This document shows, in pieces, positions 24,901-36,600 of a stretch of 64,000 nucleotides of DNA. The stretch is from Opisthocomus hoazin. Lineage: Eukaryota; Chordata; Aves; Opisthocomiformes; Opisthocomidae. The translations under genes and the position numbers were made by a program. Position 1 is the first letter of the stretch. Every line of letters begins with the position of its first letter. A model generated the notes under the pieces. It worked only from the letters and a program-made list of their open reading frames with translations. It was not told the origin of the DNA and ran no database searches. The stretch lies in assembly GCF_030867145.1 (NCBI RefSeq), contig NC_134414.1:22996810-23060809 (forward strand). Direction: 5' to 3'.

Positions 24901-26581
24901 GATTCTGCTTTTGTTAAAGTAGAGTTGGCTTTTTGTGTGCTGTTTTTGTTTCTTTAGGGTTTTTTGATTATTCTTTCTTTTTTTAGGTAGACATGTACCC
25001 CAACCTCAATTTCTGCACTTCAGGATAAATTTAAAACTCTTATTTTATCATTCAGTGATGGAATTAAGACTTGGTCTATGGAATGTTATCTAGCTGGCTG
25101 TCTTAAAAGCTGTAGTATTTGCTGTACTTCTAGAGAAGTACTTGCATTTTGCCTTTGATTTCTTCCAGCAGTTAAGCCCTGAAAGTAGTTGTAGCATTGT
25201 AATCTGTTACAGCATGAAGGCTTTTGTAGATGAGTGGTGTAGCCTAATTTAAGAGGAGGGCACACAAAGCCTGGTTCAGGAAGGGCTTTTCTGTATTGGT
25301 AGTACCTCTGTTTCTATCCAGCTTTAGTTTTGGTGCCTGCGTGCTATCACAAAGCCTTAAGCGTATTCTGCTGTAGTATTGAACATGCATTTTCTGCAGA
25401 CTAAGTTTCACCAGTTTGTGTTTTGTGGTTTTTTTTTTTTTTCCCAAAGTCTCAAGAATTCATCCAGTGATCAGTCTAATCAGTCTTACAGGTTTCTAGC
25501 AGTTGTTTCTATTAGTAAGCATCTTTCACTGTTAACAGTTGTGAGGTGCGAGGTTTTTCCTAGTTTCCCATTCTAAACCTTTTCACTCTGTAGACAATTC
25601 TTTTTTTTTTTGTTATTCATTTAGAAATACTGACTGTGACATTGCCCGTATAGTTTTTGTGTTTTTCCTTGGTACTAGTTCTTTAAAAAACAACCTATGT
25701 GATTTTGCAAATATTTTTTTTGGGAAAAAAAAAATTATTTTTGGAGTGATTTTATTGCTGAGTGTTGCAGAGGTAGGAGTTGATATTTGTGAGGAAATAT
25801 GTGCAAATCTTACTTATGACTATGCACTAACACTTAAGCACATAAAGTTTTCTTATTTTTATGTCATACCTAATAATACAAGTCATTAAAACCTTTTTAA
25901 GAGCCTTTGTGGAGAAAAAATAAATATGTTTAGGCAAAAAGATACATGTTTTGGGTCTTACCTTTGTTGCATATTGTGTGCATGTACTGTCATACAGCTC
26001 AACTGTCTCTGTACTAGGAATCTGTAAAAATAGGAATAGCAAAGGTTTGAGTCAGGCCTGAGGTATAGTCTTGGCATAGTCTCATTTCTTCTTTGCTTCC
26101 ATCTGTTCAGGTGTATTTAAAACTTTATTAAAAGCTTTATGTGCTTGTGATAATTTTGTCCTTGTAGAGAAAGATGATGTGTGGAATAAACCTGGGAAAC
26201 TCTTTAAGAATCAGTGAACTGAATTAATTCTTTTCAGCAAAAGCTGAGATGTAGGCAAATCTAACTTGGAATTACTCAGCCCTAGAGGGAAAAATAAGAT
26301 AGGTGAAAGAGAATATTGGATTAAATTAATCTTTACTGTAACTGACTGATTTCCAGGGAGGTACAAGCCAACTGCATTGATAATACTTTTTTTTTTTTTT
26401 TTTTGCAAGAAAACCTCTTTCATTCCAATTGAATGTTACCTTTATTGCAGTTCAGATGCTATTACATAATGGCATGTGGCTGTAAGGCTAATATATGAAG
26501 GAATTAAAAGGTGGTCGCATCCCTTCTAGGATTAATCTGGTTCACAGTTTTGCTGTTTGGTCGTTGTCCCAGGCTGCTGCT

Positions 26582-28057
26582 CCCCATTATCCATCATCTT
26601 TGAGAGGTCCTGGAGGACTGGAGAGGTGCCCGAGGACTGGAGAAAGGCCAATGTCACTCCAATCTTCAAAAAGGGCAAGAAGGAGGACCCAGGGAACTAC
26701 AGGCCGGTCAGCCTCACCTCCATCCCGGGAAAGGTGATGGAGCAGCTTATCCTGGAGGCCATCATCAAGCAAGTGGAAGAAAAGAAGGTTATCAGGAGTA
26801 GTCAGCATGGATTCACCAAGGGGAAATCATGCCTGACCAATCTGATAGCTTTCTATGATGACATGACTGGCTGGGTAGACGAAGGGAGAGCTGTGGATGT
26901 TATCTACCTTGACTTCAGCAAGGCTTTCGACACAGTCTCCCATGATATCCTCCTGGGGAAGCTGAGGAAGTGTGGGCTGGATGAGTGGTCGGTGAAGTGG
27001 ATAGAGAACTGGCTGAATGGCAGAACTCAGAGGGTTGTCATCAGCGGCGCTGAGTCTAGCTGGAGGCTGGTAACTAGTGGTGTCCCTCAGGGGTCAGTAC
27101 TGGGCCCAGTCTTGTTTAACTTCTTCATCAACGACCTGGATGAAGAGTTAGAATGTACCCTCAGCAAGTTTGCTGACGACACCAAACTGGGAGGTGTGGT
27201 AGATACACCGGAAGGCTGTGCTGCCATTCAGCGTGACCTGGATAGGCTGGAAAGCTGGGCAGAGAGGAACCTGATGAGGTTCAACAAGGGCAAGTGCAGG
27301 GTCCTGCACCTGGGGAGGAACAACCTCATGCACCAGTACAGGCTTGGGGTGGACCTGCTGGAGAGCAGCTCTGCGGAGAGGGACCTGGGTGTCCTGGTGG
27401 ACGACAGGTTAACTATGAGCCAGCAGTGTGCCCTGGCTGCCAAGAAGGCCAATGGGATCCTGGGGTGCATCAAGAAGAGTGTGGCCAGCAGGACAAGGGA
27501 GGTTCTCCTTCCCCTCTACACTACCCTGGTGAGGCCTCATCTGGAGTACTGTGTCCAGTTCTGGGCTCCCCAGTTCAAGAAGGATGAAGAGCTACTGGAG
27601 GGAGTCCAGCGGAGGGCTACAAGGATGGTGAGGGGACTGGAACATCTCCCCTACGAGGAGAGGTTGAGGGAACTGGGCTTGTTCAGCCTGAAGAAGAGAA
27701 GGCTGCGAGGGGACCTTATAAATGCCTACAAATATCTGAAGGGTGGGTGTCAGGAGGATGGGGCCAAGCTCTTTTCAGTGGTGCCCAGTGACAGGACAAG
27801 GGGTAATGGGCACAAACTGAGGCACAGGAAGTTCCGTCTGAACATGAGGAGGAACTTCTTCTCTCTGAGGGTGACGGAGCACTGGAACAGGCTGCCCAGG
27901 GAGGTTGTGGAGTCTCCTTCTCTGGAGATATTCAAGACCCGCCTGGACAAGGTCCTGTGCAGCCTGCTGTAGGTGACCCTGCTTCGGCGGGGGGGTTGGA
28001 CTAGATGACCCACAGAGGTCCCTTCCAACCCCTACTATTCTGTGATTCTGTGATTAT
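26582..28057 (+). repeat. young CR1 LINE with intact RT reading frame
   Basis: The frame 26557-27972 is open for 471 codons and covers most of the CR1 reverse transcriptase plus the ORF2 C-terminus. Visible motifs are [11 protein letters not shown] and NYRPVSLTS (about residues 30-55), [14 protein letters not shown] (motif A, about 117-130), [21 protein letters not shown] (motif B, about 174-194) and FADD (motif C, 205-208; DNA 27169-27180). The C-terminus contains [11 protein letters not shown] and [11 protein letters not shown]. The endonuclease and 5' end are missing, so it cannot move on its own. It ends with attctgtgattctgtgatt. The first residues of the open frame are host sequence. It lies in sense orientation in the first ZMYM2 intron, 880 bases before the second leader exon. 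Confidence 0.95.
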
Positions 28058-28938
28058 TGGACAAGAGGACTTGGATAATGTAAATGCCTAGAAGAATATT
28101 TAAGTTTTATTCCTCTGGGCCTCTTCGCTGCCTGGGGGTTTTAAGGGCTGTCCTCAAACAGTAGATAACTATACAAGTTGATACTCTCTATTTTAAAAAT
28201 GCTGCCAAGTCTGGGAAACCTAGTGACTGTTATAAGACTTGAAGCATAAGTATAGGTTTGAACTTTGAACATTTGAAGTCTCTTGTGAATGATCACGTGT
28301 TAATATAAGCTATGGATGCTTGAACCTGTGCTAAGTATCACTGCAGTGCATCTATACAATTTGAAAATTGTTAGCAATGTAAGGTTTGTATTGCATTGGA
28401 AGCCTGATTTGTAATGTATGTTCTGTAATTTTCCTTTTTCTATATCTTAAGTGTAGCATAGTATATTCTGCTACAAGCATCATAGATGTTGACACAATAA
28501 AAAGCAAAGAAATGTAACTGCTAAGGTTTCTTTTCTCAATAGCTCAGTTTACTTGAACCATTTATTTCTTTAATATTCTTTTACAGATACACTTCTTAAT
28601 TTATAGTGTTTGATTACTTAACTGTAGTTATGTCTGTCCCTTACCAAAAGTTATATTTTTTCCAGCTGTCTATAAAGCATCAAACAAAGGATTGTGGAAA
28701 TACGATGTGACAGTGGAAAATCTCAAGTAAACAGTACTGTTGGCTGCTTTAATCATGGCAATGATTGTATAGGCTGACATTCTCTCTCCAGTGTTGTAGG
28801 ATGATGGCGCTATAAGTCAGCTTTGAACTTAAACTGTAAATTTACAAGGATGTCAGTTTAATAAGCATAGTTGGTATAAGAGGTTTGAGATGAAGAAACT
28901 ATTTTGGTTATCTAATATTTGTTTTAACCCTGTTTCAG

Positions 28939-29032
28939 AACACACTGCTTTTGTGGAGGACAGCAAGTTGATACAAGAAGAGCAAGTTCCCCACAGGAAA
29001 GAAAATAAAAGCTCTTGGAGCAACTTCTTAAG
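28939..29032 (+). other. ZMYM2: ZMYM2 5' leader exon (94 nt)
   Basis: An acceptor (ccctgtttcag) ends at 28938 and a donor (gtaaac) begins at 29033, enclosing 94 bases. The exon has no ATG in any frame. It lies 785 bases before the start-codon exon, so the spliced leader would reach the ZMYM2 ATG without upstream ATGs from this exon. It is purine-rich, with GAAGAG and GGAAAG elements that look like splicing enhancers. Confidence 0.65.
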
Positions 29033-29817
29033 GTAAACAGATTGCAGTGGATTTCTGGATGGGTAAGTATTGATGAGCAGGACATTTCTACTTCCTCTAT
29101 TTACCTTCCTTTATAAAAGATTTATGAAAAAGTACAGAAAGCTGCTTCTGGCCTTTCACGAAAGCTGCAGTTATACTGGAACCATACTGAGTGGTGTTTC
29201 CAGTTATATTAGGGCCACCTAAGGAGCCTTGGCAGTGTGGGGTTGGATGAAAATAAGTTGTTAATATGCAAAATGATGTTGCCTTTTTTTTTTTTTCTTT
29301 TTTTGCTGGGCACTTGGATACAGGCTTCAGTCTTTTATTGTATGAATGTATTGCTATTGAAACTCTAACATTTCTAGTAGGAATGAATTTAACAGGTATT
29401 CAGATTTTCTTTCTGCATGTCAACTTTTGTTCTTGCTTTGCAGTCTGGCAAGGGCAGTGTTACAGGATCATTGTGTTCATATGTGGATGGGAAAGGGACT
29501 GAGAAATCAGGATCACGTGATAGATACCATCAAAAATTCAATTTCCTATATACGTATTGGTAAACATAATCGTGTGTAGTTATTGTGTGGGAAATGTTGA
29601 TGATGGCAGTATTTTTTTGCTAGCATAGGATTAGAAAGTGAATGAATGTGAAGACATTGAAAGAAGAGCATAGAGAAACTTTGTTTTTTCTTTACATGAT
29701 CTCAGGAAGAAAACAGTAAAAGCTGGAACTATTAATTCTGTAGTTATTTTTAAGAACTGTTTATCTTCCTCTCAAGTTGGGTGTGTTTTTTCCTGCTTTA
29801 CGTTTTTCTTTTAACAG

Positions 29818-30680
29818 CAGATCTGGAATGGACACAAGTCCTCTGGGAGGATTATTAGAACTGTCTGAACATACTCCTGATCTACTGGGGAATACCACCA
29901 TGGCAGCAGGTCTTGCAAATGTAGGAAATACCTTTGGAGGTCCACCAAGTTCTTTAGTTTCTAGACCTAGTAAATTCCAAAACTCGCCTATAGAAGACGA
30001 TGATGATGTCGTTTTTATTGAACCTGTACAACCTCCACAAAATTCTACATCACTGATAGCAGATCAGAGGAACACTACATTTACATCATCAAAAAATGAA
30101 GAACTTCAAGAGAGTGATTGCAAAATGCTTCCTCCTCCAAAAGACTTAAATTCTCAAAAGGGGAGTATAAGTGAAACTATCATTATTGATGATGAAGAAG
30201 ACATTGAAACAAATCAAGAAGAGGAGAAGAATGCTTCCAGTTTTAATGATCGAAGACTTCCAGAGTGTAAAAATAGAACCAACGATATGGAATTCTCAGC
30301 TTCCAGTTTTTCGAGAAGTAAGGTAAATTCAGGAATAGGTAATAGTGGTATAACCACAGAACCAGACTCTGAAATTCAGATTGCTAATGTTACTACGTTA
30401 GAAACAGGTGCTGTGAGCTCAGTGAGTGATGGTCATTTAGAAAATGCTGAAGGGCGTGACATGAACTTAATGATTACACATGTAACATCACTGCAGAATG
30501 CCAGCTTGGGAGATGTATCTAACGGACTGCAGTCAAGTAATTTTGGTGTTAATATGCAAACATACACCCCATCTTTGACTTCACAGACCAAGACTGGTGT
30601 AGGACCTTTCAATCCTGGTAGAATGAACGTGGCTGGAGATGTGTTTCAAAATGGAGAATCTGTGACTCATCATAATCCTG
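29818..30680 (+). CDS. ZMYM2: ZMYM2 start-codon exon (codons 1-284)
   Basis: The acceptor is a NAGNAG pair (aacagcag), so the exon starts at 29818 or 29821. The ATG at 29828 has G at -3 and G at +4, a strong initiation context. In-frame codons before it, back to 29777, lie in the intron and pyrimidine tract and are not coding. The exon encodes MDTSPLGG, an acidic block at residues 57-60 leading into [14 protein letters not shown] at 117-125, and a Ser/Thr/Asn-rich tail that includes [19 protein letters not shown]. The donor gtaagt starts at 30681 and the exon ends in phase 1, supplying the G of Asp285. The VVFI and TIIIDDEED stretches fit SUMO-interacting motifs flanked by acidic residues. 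Confidence 0.95.
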
Positions 30681-33600
30681 GTAAGTTGCAATTCTGAAGA
30701 CTTCCATAAAGCTGTAAATAAATGATGAAATGTTTGATTAAAATGTTTTTGGAAGTGGCACTGCTTAGTTTTTTGGCTTAATCCATATGGAAGATCTTGG
30801 TTCCCTTCATCTCCATCACAACCTTATTTGTGATGCCAGAATAAAGTATGCTCAATGACATAATGTGTTAAGTAGGTAACCTGTCCCAATTTAGCAGTTA
30901 GTGCTACGTTCAAATGTTTTGAGACACAAGTATTTGTACGTAAAATAAAGCTTTCTTTATGATATAAGTATACCCCTTTAATTGACACAAATAAAGGTTA
31001 GTGTATGTGTGTAACTTTATAGACTCCCCAAAAAGATAACTAGTATAATGCATAAGAGTTATTTAAGTATTATTTTACTGATCTGTTGTCTTGCTATCTG
31101 AACATTATTTGACATGCAAAAAACCTGAATTTGAAAGTCTTGATGATAGGTTGTAAGAAGCTAGCTGTCATAATTCATTGTGTACAGAGCAATTATTGGT
31201 ATTTAAAATGCTTAACAAAATGGGGTCCAAGTTACTTGTGGACTCACGTATTCCTGCAGGAAGTTATACACTCTTTATAACTGCTATTTGGTCACTTGTG
31301 ATAATATGTATTTATATCATAAAATATTAATTAGTTTGAATTGGCTGATCTTGTTCTGTATCTCTGTGTAAATAGCAGTATATTGTCTCCTGAGTTAGCA
31401 AGTGAACACTTATTGCTAAAAGCCAAATGGAGCAGCCATGAATGGTCTTCTGGAATTGCTATTCTGCAGAAACTAAGCTTTCACATAAGCAATTTTAAAT
31501 CTTCGAAGTTCCAATGTATACTGGTACTCTGTTGCCCTGTTAAGACAGAAGTGGGGGGAAAATCCAGATTGCCACTTTTGCTATACAGGTTTAAGTTCAT
31601 TAGTCAGGGTCATTTTGAAAAGAAAATTTAACACAGTTACAATCTAGGTGCAGTAGGTGCTTGTTAATGCATGATTTCTTAACTTGTTCGTGTGCTGGTT
31701 AAAACACATGTGTTTTTTATTTTGTTTACATGTTTTTAAACAAATATTTAAATAGCACAGTTCTTCAATTTGGTCATTTATTACCAAATGTATTTTTAAC
31801 AAAGTATTAATACCTTTTGTATTATATTATGGAAATGGCAGTATGAAGCTAATGTTTAGGTTGGATGTTAAGTTGTGCTTTTTTTTGTGTTAATCTTGAA
31901 ACTAGTTTCAAAATTTGCCTTTTGAAGTTGAAAGCTAGGAAGTATTTACAGGCTGGACATCTCCCTGAATAATTTAGAGATTCATTTCCCAATCTTTTAA
32001 AACCAACATTACTACTACTGCTGGTTGATCCCTTAAGCATGAGGTATGATTACTGAATTATCACATATCACAGACGGTCAAGTAGTTGTGGATGAGAACT
32101 TAAAGCATTTGTTACCTTTCAGTAGTGACTTTGTTTTTCTTGGGGAAAGCACATCTTAAGAAAATTAGTATGTGCTTTCGCTTAAATTACTGAACTTTTA
32201 TTTTTGGTATGATTAATAGAGACATGTCAGAATATTGCTGGTATGAAGTCTGATAGGCTGGGACCATAGTGGTATTGAAATAGATTGACTGCAGAGAGAC
32301 AGGAGTAGTGACTGGGAGTCCTTTTAGGGAAGTGATGAAAAAGGCTCACTCTGAGTGGAGCGAAAAAAAAAGTTTTAAAGTGAGTAGGAGAGATACAGTT
32401 CACTGTGTACATACATTGGATATTTTTATGGCTGTGGACTTTGTATCTGAAAAATAAAGAGCAGTAGGTTCAAAAGGAAACGGGAAGGGCTGCCACAGGT
32501 AAAAGGAAAGGAGAAGAATACCAAACGAGAGAGGAATTAGAAAAATGACAAAGAACATGGGAAGAGGAGGAAAGGGGGAAGTCAGCTATAGTGAAAATGG
32601 CTTTTACACAAGAAAAAGCCTGAAGCATGATAGATGTGGATCATTTACAAGTTTTTGTACTTGAAAAATGTAGAGGAAAGGTTTTCAAGACAGTATTTTC
32701 AGTTCTTTCTCTCTGGAAGTTGCCTGCTTTTCTTCTAGAAAATGTTGTCAGTAGAAGTTAACCCTGCCTGTTAGAAACTTTGATAATCAAAGAACAGTCA
32801 GGGTTGGAAGGGACCTCTGTAGATCATCTAGTTCAACCCCCCTGCCAAAGCAGGGTCACCTAGAGCAGGTTGCACAGGACCATCTCCAGGTGGGTTTTGA
32901 GTATCTCCAGAGAGGGAGACTCCACAACGTCCCTGGGCAGCCTGTTCCAGTGCTCCGTCACCCTCAGAGGGAAGAAGTTCTTCCTCATGTTCAGACGGAA
33001 CTTCCTGTGCCTCAGTTTGTGCCCATTGCCCCTTGTCCTGTCACTGGGCACCACTGAAGAGAGTCTGGCCCCATCCTCCTGACACCCACCCTTCAGATAT
33101 TTGTAGGCATTTATAAGGTCCCCTCTCAGCCTTCTCTTCTTCAGGCTAAACAAGCCCAGCTCCTTCAGCCTTTCCTCACAGGAGAGATGCTCCAGTCCCC
33201 TCATCATCCTCGTAGCCCTCCGCTGGACTCTCTCCAGTAGTTCCTTGTCCTTCTTGAACTGGGGAGCCCAGAACTGGACACAGTGTTCCAGATGGGGCCT
33301 CACTAGGGCAGAGTGGAGGTAGAGGAGAACCTCCCTCGACCTGCTGCCCACACTCTTCTTAATGCACCCCAGGATCCCATTGGCCTTCTTGGCAACCAGG
33401 GTATACTGCTGGCTCATGGTCAACTTGTCATCCACCAGCACTCCCAGGTCCCACTCCACAGAGCTGCTCTCCAGCAGGTCAGTCCCGAACTGGTGCATGG
33501 GGTTGTTCCTCCCCAGGTGCAGGACCCTGCACTTACCTTTACTTGCAGTCCCCAGCCTGTCCATATCTTGCTGAATGGCAGCACAGCCTTCCGGTGTATC

Positions 33601-36600
33601 CACCACTCCTCCCCGTTTTGTGTCATCAGCAAACTTGCTGAGGGTACATTCTAGCTCTTCATCCAGGTCATTGATGAAGAAGTTAAACAAGACTGGCCCG
33701 AGTACCAACCCCTCAGGGACACCACTTGTTACTAGCCTCCAACTAGACTCAGCGCCACTGATTTCAACCCTCTGAGTTCTGCCATTCAGACAGTTCTCAA
33801 TCCACCTCACTGTCCACTCATCCAGCCCACACTTCCTCAGCTTCCCTAGGAGGATGTTATGGGAGACCATGTCAAAAGCCTTGCTGAAGTCAAGGTAGAC
33901 AACATCCACTGCTCTCCCCTCATCTAGTCAGTCATGCCGTCATAGAAATCTATCAGGTTGGTCAAGCATGATTCCCCCTTGGTGAATCCATCCATCCTTC
34001 TTTTCCTCCACTTGCTTAGAGATGACCTCCAGAATGAGCTGTTCCATCACCTTTCCTGGGATGGAGGTGAGACTGACTGGTGTGTAGTTCTCCGGGTCCT
34101 CCATCTTGCTCTTTTTGAAGACTGGAGTGACATTGGCTTTCCTCCAGTCCTCAGGCACTTCTCCTGTCCCCCAGGTCCTTTCCAAGATGATGGAGAGTGG
34201 CTCAGTGATGACATCTGCCATCTCCTTCAGCACTGGTGGGTGCATTCTATCAGCACCCATGGATTTGTGGGTGTCCAGTTTGCTTAAATGATCTCTAACC
34301 GGATCCTCCTTGACCAAGGGAAGGTCACCCTTTCTCCAGGCTTTCTCTCTTACCTCCAGGGCCTGGGATGCCTGAGGGCCAGCCTTAGCACTGAAGACCG
34401 AAGCAAAGAAGGCATTCGGTAACTCTCTGTATCCTCTATCACCAGGGCAGCCACCTCATTCAGCAGCGGCCCCATGTTATCCCTAGTCTTCCATTTGCTG
34501 CTGATGTACTTGAAGAAGCCCTTCTTGTTGTCCTTGACATCACTTGCCACATTTCATTCCAGGTGGGCCTTAGCCTTCCATGTTGCTTCCCTGCATGCTC
34601 TGGCAGTATCCCTGTATTCATCTCAAGTGGCCTGTCCCTCTTTCCACATTCTGTAGACATTTCTCTTCTGTTTGAGTTTTGGTAGAAGTTCCTTGCTCAT
34701 CCATGCAGGTCTCCTGCCTCGTTTGCTAGATTTCTTGCTCAGGGGGATGCAGTGATCCTGAGCATGGAGGAAGGAATGCTTAAACGGCGACCAGCTCACT
34801 TGGACTCCCCTACCTTCTCAAGCCCTGACCCACAGGATTCCTACGAGTAGGTGCTTGAAGAGGCCAAAGTTAGCTCCTGAAGTCCAAGGTGTTGATCCTA
34901 CTTATTGCCCTGCTTCATCCATAGAGGATCCTGAACTCCACCATCTCATGGTCACTGCAGCCGAGGCTGCCCCCAGCCTTCACATCCTCAACGAGTCTAT
35001 CTGTTTGTCAGCACAAGGTCCAGCAACACACCTCTCCTCGTTGGCTCCTCCATGACCTGCATCAAAAAGTTATCATCAGTGCTCTGTAGGAACATCCTGG
35101 ACTGTGTATGCCTGGCTGCATGGTCTTCCCAACAGACGTCAGGGTGGTTGAAGTCCCCCATGAGAACCAGGGCCTGTGACTGAGGCTACTTTCAGCTGTC
35201 TGTAGAAGGCCTCATCAATTCCTTCTTCCTGGTCAGGTGGCCTGTAGTGAACACCCACAACAGTGTCACCCATAAGAGCCTGTCCCTTAATTCCTACCCA
35301 TAAACTCTCTGCTTGTTTTTCATTTGCCCCCTCACAGAGCTCCCTACATTCCAGTTGCTCCCTCACATAAAGAGCAACTCCACCACCTTGCCTTGCAGGC
35401 CTATCTTTCCTAATAAGTACATAGCCATCAATGATGGCATTCCAGTCATGTGAGCTGTCCAACCATGACTCTGTTACTGCAATGAGAACGACAGGATATG
35501 TACTGATTAGATACTTAATAATATGACAGGAAATGTTTGATCTTAAATATGTTTAATACATTCTACACAATTACAGTCTAAGATTGCTAAGGATGGTTTC
35601 ATCTTTTTTGGATCCATCTGTTCTGATTTCCAGATTTCTAAAACATTTCCAGTGGATGTGGAGACTCCTGCTTTGTTCATTTAAGTGTACTACTGATAAA
35701 AATGCTTTGATTTATATAATTTGAAGATCACGGATTAAAAAACACTGCTTATAATTCGGAAATAGGATGTAAGAGGTTGGATAGCAGACTTTGTTTTCAG
35801 ATAGCACGACTTTCTTTAGGGATTTGCTAGTTAGCATTTGTTGAATGGCAAAACTTTGCATAAGGACTTAATATATTAGTCTACAGAGAAGTTTTGCAAA
35901 TCTCAGAATGAGTCCATTACCTAAAGACATTCTAGCTTGCATCTTGGACAAGACCTATTATTCATGTTTGCTTTCTATGTAGAGGATTTGAAGCCTGGAA
36001 GATGCAAACATATATTGTTGCCTGATACTTTTTTTTTTTGCCTACTGACAAAGGAATTGGGACATGTGGCATATACATGTTGTTACAAAAATAGATGAAA
36101 ATTGTTGGTAGTGAGTCTCTGGCAAATATATTACATGTATTTGTATCAGAAGTAATGTGGCCAGCAGGACTAGGGAAGTGATTGTCTCTTTGTACTCAGC
36201 ACTGCTGAGGCTGCATCTCGAATACTGTGTTCAGTTTTGAGCCCCTTGCTGCAAGAAATTCAAGTGGAGCAAAGGTGGTGAAGGGTCTTGAGAACAAGTC
36301 CTGTGAGGAGCAGCTGAGGAAATTGAGGTTGTTTAGCCTGGAGAAAAGGAGGCTTAGGGGGAGAACTCATCACTCTCTACGACTACGTGAAAGGAGGGTG
36401 TAGCAAGGTGGGTGTCTGTTCTTTCAAATGAGAAGCGATAGGACGAGAGGAAATGGCCTCAAGTTGCTGTTTAGGGAAGTTTAGATTGGATATTAGGAAA
36501 AGTTTCTTTACTGAAAGAGTTGTCAGGTATTGGAACAGGCTTTCCAGGGAAGTGGTGGAGTCGCAGTCCGTAGAGTTATTTAAAAGACAAGTAGACATGG

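Larger units (their letters stand above)
6895..28938 (+). other. ZMYM2: long first intron of ZMYM2
   Basis: This 22-kb gap between leader exons holds CR1 copies of different ages, listed separately, plus unremarkable AT-rich sequence with poly-T runs (for example 26387-26404). The CpG island extends about 300 bases into it. CAG/CTG-rich patches lie at 7030-7041 and 7100-7114. Stretches such as 7.3-9.7, 11.6-14.1, 14.4-16.2, 17.0-20.2 and 21.4-22.8 kb show nothing I can assign. A small membrane-like open frame at 14183-14317 is discussed separately. Confidence 0.6.
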
